Shown here in pieces: positions 8,002-16,364 of a stretch of 64,000 nucleotides of DNA. Each line of letters begins with the position of its first letter. Position 1 is the first letter of the stretch. The notes under the pieces were generated by a model. That model worked only from the letters and a program-made list of their open reading frames with translations, was not told the DNA's origin and made no database searches. This stretch comes from UBA5336 sp964492485 (lineage in GTDB: Bacteria; Pseudomonadota; Alphaproteobacteria; Caulobacterales; Hyphomonadaceae): positions 1 through 64,000 of the forward strand of contig CAZBKM010000002.1 of the NCBI GenBank assembly GCA_964492485.1. Reading direction: 5' to 3'. Position numbers and translations under genes: made by a program.

Positions 8002-8747
8002 GCGAGCTCATCGATAACCCGCACGCCCATACTGGCCTGCCTGAGCGCCTGCTGCGCGCGCTCCTGCCCTGGGAGTCGCCGGCGGCGTTCTGCGCGCTGC
8101 ATGAGCGCTATCTGCGGTGCCACGCGCCCAACGGTCCCGACGAACATGCCCTGGTCGAGCAGCTGGTCTGGCTCGACTGGCGCCGGGAGCGCTTGCGGCT
8201 GGGCGAACGGGCCCTGCATCTAGCCAGCCTCGAGCGGCGCACCGATCTCGTGCAGCGCGATACGCTGACCCGGCGCGCCCTCGCCGGACGGGTCGATCAG
8301 GCCGGTAACGTCTCCTCGGAAACCGCCCTTCAGACCAATCCCGACGATGATGTCCGCGACCGCGCGAACCACAGCGAGGATCTGCGCATGACCCGCGACG
8401 CCCTTGCCCGCCTGGACGAGGGCGGAGACGGCGCGTTCGACCGCGCCCTGGACGCCCTGCGCAGCGATACCCAGGAGTGGTGGCTCGACGAATGCGAGGA
8501 CGACCCGGACCGCTATCCCGAGACCGCTGATGGTTTGCGCCATTTCCTGGAGACCCAGGTCATCCCCGAGATCCAGCGCGACCTCGCCGGCGTCGACCAC
8601 CGCCCCGCGGTGCGCCTGCAGGCCTGGGGCGAAAGCCTGGACCCCGACCGCCTCGACCGACTTATCACCCTCGACGAACGCCTCACCCGCCAGTACGAGA
8701 AGACCCTCTCCATGCTGCTCCGGCTACAGGAGATGCGGTCGGAGTAG
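7998..8747 (+). CDS. Mobile-element hypothetical protein, helical
   Basis: This 249-residue, highly charged, almost entirely helical protein has no signal peptide. Residues 30-70 (HERYLRCHAPNGPDEHALVEQLVW then LDWRRERLRLGERA, described here in two parts) resemble the C-terminal region of the widespread element-encoded family whose members often start with a GKARARLNALKHG-type motif, absent here. The C-terminal 60 residues (LDRLITLDERLTRQYEKTLS) look coiled-coil. ATGA overlap with the zinc-ribbon gene indicates coupled translation and joint function. Role unknown. It is the last gene of the replicon-like block; 19 bases later the att-like sequence begins. Confidence 0.72.
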   Translation: MSELIDNPHAHTGLPERLLRALLPWESPAAFCALHERYLRCHAPNGPDEHALVEQLVWLDWRRERLRLGERALHLASLERRTDLVQRDTLTRRALAGRVDQAGNVSSETALQTNPDDDVRDRANHSEDLRMTRDALARLDEGGDGAFDRALDALRSDTQEWWLDECEDDPDRYPETADGLRHFLETQVIPEIQRDLAGVDHRPAVRLQAWGESLDPDRLDRLITLDERLTRQYEKTLSMLLRLQEMRSE

Positions 8748-8765
8748 CCGGGGCCACGCGCCCGC

Positions 8766-8855
8766 TTTGCACGGATGTGGCACGAAACACGAAGCGCACG
8801 GCCCAGGCTGGTGTCGAGGCGCTTTTAGCACCCTGTATCAATTGCATTCTTTAAG
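8766..8855 (+). repeat. Att-proximal repeat, copy A
   Basis: TTTGCACGGATGTGGCACGA at 8766 and CAATTGCATTCTTTAAGT at 8839 closely match TTTGGCACGGATTTGGCACG and CAATTGCACTCTCTAAGT beside tRNA-Thr (16791 and 16838). The spacing is 73 bases here and 47 there. The doubled TTGGCACG-like motif looks like an integrase arm-binding site. It marks the right end of the 2.5-8.75 kb replicon block and the left end of the following accessory segment. Confidence 0.55.
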
Positions 8856-8894
8856 TGGCTAAGTCGTATGACCCACTGATGGACGGATATACCT

Positions 8895-9767
8895 TCAAAC
8901 ACCCGATGACCAGGATTGAACGCTCGACTGCAAGACCTCCCCCAATGGGGTCGATTCAAAGTCCGGTAGTAGGGTTTTGAGCCGTCCTTCGGAAAGGGCA
9001 TGGTCCGTCTCCCAGAGATACCGCATTTCGTTCAGTTCGCGCGCCAACTCCCAGACCGGACTAGCGATCGTGAAGGCCCACCAGGGAAACGGCTTGAACC
9101 GCAGACTGCGCCCTGTGATTCGCTCCAGTTCGTACTTGATATCCAGTGCCGTGAGCGTGTGCCCGGGAAAGGGAATATCCTCGAACCGCGACAGCCGATG
9201 GCGCTTTTCGGCAAGAGCGACCGCGGCGCGGCTCCAATCCGGGAGATAGCACATGGCCTGAACGGTCTCGGCGGGTCCTGGCAGAGTGATCCTGCCGCGC
9301 GCGAGGTCCCTCAGGTAGATCTCCGACATGACGCAGCCACGACATTCGGGGTCGATGAAGTTGCCGGCCCTAAGCACGATCGTCTGAACGCCGCTTGCCG
9401 CATATGTGCGCTCCATCTCCAAGCGGATCCTGCCCTTGCGGCTGACAGGGTTCGGTGGCGTCTTTTCCGACCACGTGCCGCCGCTGTCGCCGAAATGATA
9501 GACGTTGCCTGGCAGGACGACCGTTGCACCGCTGTATTGAGCTGAACCGATCACCTGCGACGTGATCCTTGGGATCAGGTTCTTCCAGTTGTGATAGTTC
9601 GGTGGGTTCAACCCGTTGACGATCACGTCGCACCCTTGTGCAGCGCTGGCCATATCGTCTGCACGGCGATCAAAGTGCCGAACTTGCCATCCAGCCACTT
9701 CAAAGGCCGCGGCGCTGTGGCGGCCGATTTTGCCCGTGCCGCCCAGAATTAGAACCGTGCCCGTCAT
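8895..9767 (-). CDS. NAD(P)-binding atypical SDR / NAD-dependent epimerase-like protein
   Basis: The 290-residue protein opens with a Rossmann strand and glycine-rich loop (VLILGGTGKIGRHSA, GGTGKIG at 9-15), as in NmrA-like and atypical short-chain dehydrogenases. The central SAQYSGATVVLPGNVYHFGD region corresponds to the family's sugar or small-molecule pocket; a classical YxxxK catalytic pair is not obvious, so it may be a sensor or isomerase rather than a standard dehydrogenase. GGAGGGTGAT immediately precedes the ATG. It is divergently transcribed from a LysR regulator, which probably controls it through the 92-base shared promoter region. Substrate unknown. Confidence 0.75.
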   Translation of the reverse strand: MTGTVLILGGTGKIGRHSAAAFEVAGWQVRHFDRRADDMASAAQGCDVIVNGLNPPNYHNWKNLIPRITSQVIGSAQYSGATVVLPGNVYHFGDSGGTWSEKTPPNPVSRKGRIRLEMERTYAASGVQTIVLRAGNFIDPECRGCVMSEIYLRDLARGRITLPGPAETVQAMCYLPDWSRAAVALAEKRHRLSRFEDIPFPGHTLTALDIKYELERITGRSLRFKPFPWWAFTIASPVWELARELNEMRYLWETDHALSEGRLKTLLPDFESTPLGEVLQSSVQSWSSGV

Positions 9768-9859
9768 ATCACCCTCCGTTCATGCCGGTGGCGGATGAAT
9801 CCGTCATTCGCAGATGAAAGTGAATTGACTGAAGGTAACGATCGGATATTCGAAAATGA

Positions 9860-10765
9860 ATGGACTCGAAGAGACCGTCACTCGACTGGGCCCATGTGCG
9901 AGCCTTCCTCGCCGTCGCCGAATCCGGCTCGCTCAGCGCAGCGGCACGCGCGCTGGGTCAAAGTCAGCCAACCCTGGGCCGGCACATCAAGGCCGCGGAG
10001 GCTGCGCTTGGGGCCACACTGTTCGTGCGCGATTCCAGCGGATTACGGCTGACAGAGATCGGCAGCGTGCTCCTCGATCCAGCCCGAGACATGGCCGAGG
10101 CCTCTGCGAGGTTCGAAACGCTCGCTGCAGGCCGCGACATGGGGCTGATTGGCACGGTCAGGATAACCGCAAGCGTTGTTGTTTCCCATTACCTTCTTCC
10201 CGGGATGATTTCGGAGCTGCGGAAGGCCGAACCCGATATAGAGGTCGAACTGGTTCCATCTGACACCACAGAAAACCTGATCTTCCGTGAGGCCGACATC
10301 GCAGTGCGCATGTTCCGCCCGACACAGCTCGATATCGTCACCCGCAAGATCGGCGACAGCCCGATGGCTCTTTATGCTTCGGGCGATCTTCTTTCCTACT
10401 TCGGCCAACCGACCAGCCTCGAGGAACTAGGACGATTGCCATTTGTCGGCTTCGACCGCTCGGACATGATTCTTCGCCTGGCCCGCGATCGGGGCCTCAA
10501 TGTCGATGAGCACTTCTTCGGCGTACGCTGCGACAACCAGGCCACTTATTGGGAACTCGTCTGTGCGGGTTGCGGCGTAGGCGGTATGCAGACAGCTGTC
10601 GGTGAGGCCGAAGCAAGGGCGCAGAGGCTCGATTTCCAGCCAAATCTACCGTCCCTCCCGGTCTGGCTTGCGGCTCATGTTGCAATGCACAAGACACCGA
10701 GAGTCAAACGTGTCTGGGACTTTCTTGCCGACGCGCTCTCGCGTCGCTTGAGCACCGAAGCCTGA
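9860..10765 (+). CDS. LysR-family transcriptional regulator
   Basis: The 301-residue protein has the LysR winged helix-turn-helix at residues 9-66 (HVRAFLAVAESGSLSAAARA, then LGQSQPTLGRHIKAAEAALG) and a periplasmic-binding-protein-like effector domain from about residue 95 (GLIGTVRITASVVVSHYLLP). Length is normal for the family. It is divergent from the SDR gene, the arrangement in which LysR proteins usually regulate the neighbour and themselves. The effector cannot be predicted. Downstream (10766-11005) no gene is seen. It lies within the accessory segment bounded by the two att-like repeats. Confidence 0.88.
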   Translation: MDSKRPSLDWAHVRAFLAVAESGSLSAAARALGQSQPTLGRHIKAAEAALGATLFVRDSSGLRLTEIGSVLLDPARDMAEASARFETLAAGRDMGLIGTVRITASVVVSHYLLPGMISELRKAEPDIEVELVPSDTTENLIFREADIAVRMFRPTQLDIVTRKIGDSPMALYASGDLLSYFGQPTSLEELGRLPFVGFDRSDMILRLARDRGLNVDEHFFGVRCDNQATYWELVCAGCGVGGMQTAVGEAEARAQRLDFQPNLPSLPVWLAAHVAMHKTPRVKRVWDFLADALSRRLSTEA

Positions 10766-11005
10766 TCGACGCGGTCTCGTGCGAGATCGTTACACATCTC
10801 CTGATTTGGCTTATCCCTGAGCCGTTCTGGAGGACTGTTCAAGACGCTCCCGACGTCTGAAACGAAGTGAAACGCAAGGCTGAGCGTCACGAACACAGGA
10901 TTAACAGTTGCAGGTCTCAGAATGGCCCGTCCGGACCTGTAAATACCGCGACGCTTGGTTGCCTTCCCAATCGCCGTTGATGTCCCTTTTTCTCGGGAGT
11001 CCGCA

Positions 11006-11398
11006 TCAGGTGAGCGTCAGGAGCAAAGTTGCATAGGCGATGAGGAGACTAGAGAAACCGATCAACCAGGTGACGCTCCTCGTTGTCTGCGCGCCAATGG
11101 CATGGAGTACGCCATGCAAGACACGGGAAGCGGCGTAGACAAGACTTGCCCAGCCAAGGACGGGGTTTCCCACGCCATTTCCCGCAAGGATTGCCAGCGG
11201 TGCGAACATTGCCACGCCTTCAACCTGGTTTCGGACGACCCGCGCAAGACGTCGGGACATTAGATCGCTTCGCTCTTCATCCCGAGCCGAGGCACTATAA
11301 CGCAGGCCGAAGGCGACGTCTGAGTGCACAGCCTGGGCCGTAATCGACGTCACGAGGCTCAGACCGACGAGCAGCGTTGAGACGTCCATCATTGTCAT
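11006..11398 (-). CDS. MAPEG-family membrane protein
   Basis: The 130-residue protein has four predicted membrane helices and the MAPEG signature: a charged loop ending RRLARVVRNQVEGVAMFAPL, then NPVLGWASLVYAASRVLHGV. Eukaryotic relatives are microsomal glutathione transferases and leukotriene synthases; bacterial members are mostly uncharacterised and may conjugate glutathione or handle lipophilic electrophiles. It overlaps the stop codon of the upstream GlxA-type regulator (11395-11398), so both are expressed together. The tandem MTMM at the start leaves a two-codon ambiguity. Inner-membrane location is expected. Confidence 0.8.
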   Translation of the reverse strand: MTMMDVSTLLVGLSLVTSITAQAVHSDVAFGLRYSASARDEERSDLMSRRLARVVRNQVEGVAMFAPLAILAGNGVGNPVLGWASLVYAASRVLHGVLHAIGAQTTRSVTWLIGFSSLLIAYATLLLTLT

Positions 11399-12399
11399 GA
11401 CGTTTCCTCCTGGACTGGCGATGCGGTCCCGGCAGCGGCGAACCGCGCGCGGTAGGCGCCCGGAGTCACGCCCATCCTCGTGTGGAACGCTCGAAGGAGC
11501 GCATCGACAGAGCCGAATCCGGCCTCATGGGCAACGTGCTCCAGACCTTGGGTTGTCTCCTCGAGCAGCGACTTCGCGCGGGTCAACCTGGCCTCCTCGA
11601 CGAACTTCCCCGGGGTCGTTCCGGTGGTGGCGACGAAGGCCCTGAGGAAGGTCCGCTCGCTCATGTTAGCCAGTGCGGCCAGCTCCGGAACGCGCCGGCT
11701 CTCGCCATGCAGACGACCGGATGGATCCTCAAGGATGCGCGCGGCAAGCCGCAGTATAGGTTCCGGACCGTTCGAGGGGAGGTTAAGCCCCACCCCGAAC
11801 TGCGCCTGACCGCCTGGACGTCGCAGAAAGAGAACCAATTCCCGCGCGACTGCACGTGCCACATGCGACCCGTGATCCGCCTCGATGAGGAAAAGCGAGA
11901 GATCTATCCCCGCCGTCACGCCGGCAGATGTGTAGAAGGGTGGATCGGCGACATAAATCGCGTCGGCGTCCATCGCGACATCGGGAAAGAGATATCTGAA
12001 TCGGGCGGCAGCATTCCAGTGGGTGGTGGCGCGACGCCCGTTCAGCATTCCGGTGGCAGCGAGCACGAACGCGCCGGTACAGATCGACACGACACGACGG
12101 GCGCACGAGGCTTTCGCCCGCAGCAACTCCAGGGTCTTTCCGTCTTTCCACGTCGCCATCATCGCCTCTTCCGATCCGCCACAGACCACCAGGCTGTCGA
12201 CCGGGGTAAGCGCATCGAGTGAGGTCACAGCGCCAAGCGAGATCCCCGCATGGGTTCGAATTGGAGCAGCCGTTACCGAGCAAAGCTCCGCTGCGTAAGC
12301 TCCACCGTGGCGGTTAGCCACCGCGAAGGCCTCCATTGGACCAGTCACATCGAGGCTCTGCACCCCGTCGAGAGCAAAAAAGGCGATGCGTCGAGGCAT
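11395..12399 (-). CDS. GlxA-family AraC transcriptional regulator (DJ-1/PfpI + AraC HTH)
   Basis: The protein (334 residues from the ATG at 12399) combines an N-terminal DJ-1/PfpI domain (IAFFALDGVQSLDVTGP; nucleophile-elbow cysteine in VSICTGAFVLAATG) with a C-terminal AraC-type double helix-turn-helix (VPELAALANMSERTFLRAFV and LEHVAHEAGFGSVDALLRAF). A TTG at 12435 would add twelve residues, but it lies inside a palindrome that looks like an operator, so the ATG is preferred. It is divergent from a PfpI-domain lipoprotein gene and co-transcribed with the MAPEG gene, suggesting it senses a reactive small molecule and controls both; this is inference. Confidence 0.85.
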   Translation of the reverse strand: MPRRIAFFALDGVQSLDVTGPMEAFAVANRHGGAYAAELCSVTAAPIRTHAGISLGAVTSLDALTPVDSLVVCGGSEEAMMATWKDGKTLELLRAKASCARRVVSICTGAFVLAATGMLNGRRATTHWNAAARFRYLFPDVAMDADAIYVADPPFYTSAGVTAGIDLSLFLIEADHGSHVARAVARELVLFLRRPGGQAQFGVGLNLPSNGPEPILRLAARILEDPSGRLHGESRRVPELAALANMSERTFLRAFVATTGTTPGKFVEEARLTRAKSLLEETTQGLEHVAHEAGFGSVDALLRAFHTRMGVTPGAYRARFAAAGTASPVQEETS

Positions 12400-12419
12400 T
12401 GGCGGAGTATGCGTATCAT

Positions 12420-12435
12420 TTGTCGTTTCCGACAA
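12420..12435. promoter_or_regulatory. Perfect palindrome TTGTCGTTTCCGACAA between glxA-type and pfpI-type genes
   Basis: Two 6-base arms (TTGTCG/CGACAA) separated by TTTC form a perfect dyad in the 77-base gap between the divergent regulator and lipoprotein genes. Position 21 bases before the regulator ATG and 42 before the lipoprotein ATG fits an autoregulatory operator. The binding protein is inferred to be the GlxA-type regulator. Confidence 0.5.
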
Positions 12436-12476
12436 GAGGCATCGGCTCTAAGGGGGCGACAAACAGGAGATGTCCG

Positions 12477-13571
12477 ATGATCCGCAGACTGACGTTCTTT
12501 TTCGCCCTCATTTGCTTTTCAGTCCCGGTCGCCCTGCTCGCAGCCGGTTGTGCAAGCCCAGAAAGCGGACCGATACCAAAATTGGAGCCCATCCAGATTC
12601 GAGTGTCCCAGGGGGAGCGACGCCTCGTCGCGCTGCTGGCCGACAATGCCGGCACGGAAACAACAGACCTGCTTGTCCCTCATGGAATCCTGACGCGGAG
12701 CGGCGCAGTCGATGTCGTCATCGTCGCGACAGGACCCGGGCCGGTGAGACTTATGCCCGCACTGACGATCATGCCTGACATGACCGCGGCCGAGTTCGAA
12801 GCGATCCATCCTCAAGGCGCTGATGCCGTGATCATCCCGGCCTTCCATCGTCGTGGTACGGCCAAGACGAGCGCCTTCATCCAGAGCCAGGCCTCAAGGG
12901 GAACGTTGATCGTCTCGATTTGTGAAGGGGCCGAGCCGGTCGCACGCGCTGGATTCTTCGATGGTCGAACTGCAACCACCCATTGGTACGCGCGCGACCG
13001 GATGAAACGGCGTTATCCGGAGGCCACGTGGGTTGAGAACACGCGCTACGTGATCGACGGCCAGGTCATGAGCTCTTCCGGGGTCTCCGCCTCGGTACCG
13101 GTGGCGGTGAAACTCCTAGAGCTTCTCGCGGGCACGGATGTGGCGCACGACACCGCCGCGGAACTGGCGCTCGATGACTGGAGCGCCGAACATGATAGCT
13201 CGCGGTTCTCGCTCGACTTTGCAAAGGTCCGTTCAGCCGTCGGCAATACGCTGGGGTTCTGGCGTCACGAGGTTCTTCACGCTCGCGTAGACGATGGTCT
13301 CGACGGGGTCGCTTTCGCGTTGCAGGCCGACGCTTGGTCCCGCACCTATCGTTCGAAACTGTTCGCGCAGAACCCTGATGGACGGGTCGTGACGGCTGAG
13401 GGCGTAACGCTCGTCACCGAGGTCGCGGGTCAGGCGGACGCTATGGTTACACCATCCACAGGCCCGCCCTTCGCAGCGCTTGAGGCCAATCTTGCGGACA
13501 TTTCGGATCGGTACGGCGAGCGTACAGCTGAGTTCGTTGCCACACAGCTCGAATATGCCTGGCCGCAATGA
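12477..13571 (+). CDS. DJ-1/PfpI-family lipoprotein
   Basis: The 364-residue protein starts with a membrane-targeting segment (IRRLTFFFALICFSVPVALL) ending in LAAGC, a lipobox with C25 as the probable lipidated residue, so an envelope location is expected. A DJ-1/PfpI domain follows from about residue 45; the nucleophile-elbow cysteine is in TLIVSICEGAEPVARAG. Family members include chaperone-like, glyoxalase-like and amidase-like proteins; here the partner glutamates of PfpI proteases are not clearly placed. The ATG is chosen because AGGAGA lies eight bases upstream and the signal sequence begins there. It is divergent from a GlxA-type regulator whose own sensor domain is homologous, an obvious regulatory pairing. 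Confidence 0.78.
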   Translation: MIRRLTFFFALICFSVPVALLAAGCASPESGPIPKLEPIQIRVSQGERRLVALLADNAGTETTDLLVPHGILTRSGAVDVVIVATGPGPVRLMPALTIMPDMTAAEFEAIHPQGADAVIIPAFHRRGTAKTSAFIQSQASRGTLIVSICEGAEPVARAGFFDGRTATTHWYARDRMKRRYPEATWVENTRYVIDGQVMSSSGVSASVPVAVKLLELLAGTDVAHDTAAELALDDWSAEHDSSRFSLDFAKVRSAVGNTLGFWRHEVLHARVDDGLDGVAFALQADAWSRTYRSKLFAQNPDGRVVTAEGVTLVTEVAGQADAMVTPSTGPPFAALEANLADISDRYGERTAEFVATQLEYAWPQ

Positions 13572-13925
13572 ATCGCGAACAGCATGGAAATCAGAAGGAA
13601 CCAACGTGCAGTTCAGAACCCATGACGCTCCGCCTTGCCAGCAAGGCAAACCTCGAATGTTCGGGATGTGCGGCCTTGCCATGATCGCCGGAAGATCGGC
13701 GTCGCCAATCGGGGTTATCGACCGCTGCAGGTCACATGGAAACGGTTCCAGTGACCTGGCGGAACACCCGGCGGTGCATCAGCTTTCGACGAGGTCGGTC
13801 GACACTCATCGTCCGGTCCCCGTGACGGTCAACGTCGATGACAGCCAGACCGCGGCCCAGTGGCACGATCGTCTTGCCGGAACCGATAGCAAAGAGACCT
13901 CGACTGAAATCGAGTGGCGAACCAT
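13572..13925 (+). other. Gene-free stretch with strong hairpin (13728-13758)
   Basis: No convincing gene is visible in these 354 bases. At 13728-13758 a 13-bp stem (CAGGTCAC, one bulged A, TGGAA; partner TTCCAGTGACCTG) closes an ACGG tetraloop. No T-run follows, so it is not a classic terminator; it could be a processing site or protein target. A long open frame crossing the region has no recognisable protein character. Confidence 0.45.
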
Positions 13926-14264
13926 ATGAAGGCCGCTCTACTCATCTTCGGCTGGGCTTCTGTCGTCGGCAGCGCACTTGACGCGGTGATAGGCGTTTAT
14001 GCCGTTAGTCTTGTGATTATAGGACTCACTGAGATCGGTGTCTCGGTCGATACCTTCCTGCGAGATTTCCTTGGAGTACTTTACTGGATCAAGGATTTCG
14101 CCTTGCGCTTCATGCCGGCCGCAGTCGTCGCCTGGCTGTTTTCACTACCGGCTCTCGTCTATTTTCCCGCCCGGTTTGTTCTTGGCGTCGTTCTCGGCGG
14201 GTGGGCGCTCGCGGCAGCACGGCGACACGTAGACAACCCGCCGCGCACCGAACGCCCTGGCTGA
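13926..14264 (+). CDS. Small integral membrane protein, unknown
   Basis: The 112-residue protein has three or four hydrophobic segments (LLIFGWASVVGSALDAVIGV, AVSLVIIGLTEIGV, FMPAAVVAWLFSLPALVYF, FVLGVVLGGWALAAA) and a short polar tail. I do not recognise the family. The ATG at 13926 is taken because the membrane segment begins directly after it; a GTG four codons earlier is the alternative. It stands alone between the PfpI lipoprotein and a convergent acetyltransferase gene. Confidence 0.5.
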   Translation: MKAALLIFGWASVVGSALDAVIGVYAVSLVIIGLTEIGVSVDTFLRDFLGVLYWIKDFALRFMPAAVVAWLFSLPALVYFPARFVLGVVLGGWALAAARRHVDNPPRTERPG

Positions 14265-14366
14265 CCTGTGGTGATAGGGCCATCTGACTGATTGATTACG
14301 TGATGAGACCGCCCTATTGGCGTAGTCGGAAAGGTTGTCGGGCTTCGTAGAATACCCTCCCTCCAA

Positions 14367-14858
14367 CTACATTCGGACGTTTCCCGCAGACGATAATCGC
14401 AATTCCATCTCGTAGTTGTGGATGTGCACGCCGCGGAGTTCAAACTCGCGTCTTTCGAGACAGCGGAACCCTCCACGCAAGAAAAACCGACGCGCCGCTT
14501 CGCTGGCTTCTACATGAAGCCGCCTAATTCCGGCGGTTATGGCAGCCGTCTTCAAGCGATCAAAGAGCGCCTTGCCGATACCCTTTCCAGCCACATCAGG
14601 GTGGCAGTAGAAGCAGTCGATGTGACCATCCGGCTCCAACTCTATGAAGGCCAAAGGCACGTCGTCTTTCGATACGGCGACCCAGACGGACCGACCATCT
14701 GAAACCCTCTCATGAAAGCGCTCCGACAGAATCGGAGCTGGGCTCCACGCCTTGAGCTGGGCGGTGGTGTAATCACGCGCACCAACAGCATGAACAGCCG
14801 TGTGCAGGATGTTAGCCAGCCTGGGGGCATCGGTCGGCCTGTAGGCTCTGACAATCAT
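14367..14858 (-). CDS. GNAT-family N-acetyltransferase
   Basis: The 163-residue protein has the GNAT fold landmarks: N-terminal strand MIVRAYRPTDAPRLANIL, central strand VPLAFIELEPDGHIDCFYCH, the acetyl-CoA pyrophosphate loop HPDVAGKGIGKALF and the C-terminal HVEASEAARRFFLRGGFR. It resembles acetyltransferases annotated as YafP/ElaA-like, with an unknown acceptor. Two possible ATGs lie nine bases apart (14867 and 14858); the second gives the usual family start. It converges with the small membrane protein and lies in the accessory segment next to tRNA-Thr. Confidence 0.8.
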   Translation of the reverse strand: MIVRAYRPTDAPRLANILHTAVHAVGARDYTTAQLKAWSPAPILSERFHERVSDGRSVWVAVSKDDVPLAFIELEPDGHIDCFYCHPDVAGKGIGKALFDRLKTAAITAGIRRLHVEASEAARRFFLRGGFRCLERREFELRGVHIHNYEMELRLSSAGNVRM

Positions 14859-14969
14859 CTCTTCCATCCCATCGAAGGAGAAGTTTGATGCCGGCGCATG
14901 GAAACTGGCCCGCGCCACGAGGCGGCCCAACCGCTTCGTTTCTTACACGTCGCGAGCCGCTGCCGGGTA

Positions 14970-16364
14970 CTAGGGATCGGTGAAAATCGCGGTAATCGGC
15001 GCATTCGTGGCAATAGACACAAGCCCCTCCATTGGATCCCCCGCCACGTTGAGCGGCAGCGAACCGCCATCCATGCTGGTCTGCGCCACGTATTCGCAGC
15101 GAAACTGGCCGGTCTCTTCGGTTGCGACGCAGCCGCGCTTTTCAAACTTCTGGATGACGAACTTCGGAAAGGTGAGGTCTTCCGTAAACAAGACCTGGAG
15201 GCAGAGCGAACCAAACAGCATCATCTCTGTTTGATGATCATTCGGGTTCTGGCAGACGCGTTCGAGGTTCCGGTAGATGCGGTTGCGCTCCTCCAGTCGC
15301 CTGAACACTGTTTCGAACATCTCTTGCGCGGTCGGTCCAGCCTGAAGGTCGGGCGGGGACAGATCGCGGACATCGGCCATGCGATAGGCGATCTGCGACT
15401 GCGCATCGCGTAGGGCCTCGAACACCCAATCGTCGTCCAGATCCTCTGGTAGAAGGTACCTGCGTGCAAAGGACTCGGTAATCTCGCTTGGATCGACCGA
15501 GCCCTCCAAGTCCATGGCGGCAGTCCGGAACCGAGCGCGTACTTGCGGGTCGTCACGCAGGTCCTCATACCGGGCCTTGAGTTCTGTCTTCGCAGGGATC
15601 AGCAGCCGGGAGATCGCTCGGTGTTCAGCGACGCTTACTGGAGCGATCCGATCTTCCAATTCGAGGGTGGGTTCTATGAGTTCGGCCCCAATCTGGAGAT
15701 AGGACTCTCGTGTCGCCTTGAGGCTTGCCAGCGTCGCTGGCGCTGCGTTCGCATCCGCCGCCATCCCCTCGGCGATCGGAACAAGGGTTTGACGCGCTTT
15801 CATGATGAGCCGAATGGTCGCGTCGCGAACCGCCTGATCCGTCTTGTCGGCAACACCGAGCGCCTTTCCCGCATCGAGGAAGGTCGGCAATGCGTCGATC
15901 GAAGCGTCGGCAGTGTCGACTTCGATCATAAGTGCCCGCCAGTCGTAGATCTGATCGAGCGCGTCGGGATTTGCGGCCAACATGGAGGCGGACCCGCCAT
16001 CCGGGGCGAAGGTGTAGCTGTACCGCGCGTTTCGGGTTTCGATGGGTTTGCCGTCGACGATCAAGGGCGCAAACTTCAGCCGGGACACGGCGCGAAGGCT
16101 GGTTTCCTCGAATATCCCGGGCGGCGTGCATTGATGTATGCGCGGATCCACGACACTCCCTCGAGGATCAATGTCGAACTCGACGATGCACTGCCCCTCC
16201 AAACTGCGGGCGGCCGCGCGCGACGGATACTGCGGCATGGTAGAGACAAGCGGTTGACGGGGTTGGGCTGCCGGTTGTCCTTGCGCCGCCGCAGGATTGA
16301 TCGCAGGCCCGATCCAGCACGCCGCGACCGCCGCAACACTTATCAGACCTGAACCAACTTTCAT
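14970..16364 (-). CDS. Secreted protein with TonB C-terminal domain
   Basis: The 464-residue protein has a signal peptide (MKVGSGLISVAAVAACWIGP, cleavage near AAAQG), then a TonB-C-like domain at about residues 38-120 (PQYPSRAAARSLEGQCIVEF, DIDPRGSVVDPRI, SLRAVSRLKFAPLI). Unlike true TonB it has no N-terminal anchor joined to a proline-rich spacer: the domain comes first and is followed by about 340 residues of helical, acidic sequence I do not recognise, with several cysteines near the C-terminus (RVCQNPND, FGSLCLQV, KRGCVATEE). It is probably periplasmic. No TonB-ExbBD genes are nearby. It is the last gene before the tRNA-Thr junction. Confidence 0.7.
   Translation of the reverse strand: MKVGSGLISVAAVAACWIGPAINPAAAQGQPAAQPRQPLVSTMPQYPSRAAARSLEGQCIVEFDIDPRGSVVDPRIHQCTPPGIFEETSLRAVSRLKFAPLIVDGKPIETRNARYSYTFAPDGGSASMLAANPDALDQIYDWRALMIEVDTADASIDALPTFLDAGKALGVADKTDQAVRDATIRLIMKARQTLVPIAEGMAADANAAPATLASLKATRESYLQIGAELIEPTLELEDRIAPVSVAEHRAISRLLIPAKTELKARYEDLRDDPQVRARFRTAAMDLEGSVDPSEITESFARRYLLPEDLDDDWVFEALRDAQSQIAYRMADVRDLSPPDLQAGPTAQEMFETVFRRLEERNRIYRNLERVCQNPNDHQTEMMLFGSLCLQVLFTEDLTFPKFVIQKFEKRGCVATEETGQFRCEYVAQTSMDGGSLPLNVAGDPMEGLVSIATNAPITAIFTDP

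Noticed and set aside
13480..13929. 149-codon frame downstream of the PfpI gene
   Set aside because: It begins inside the PfpI gene and gives no recognisable domain; the interval also holds a strong hairpin.
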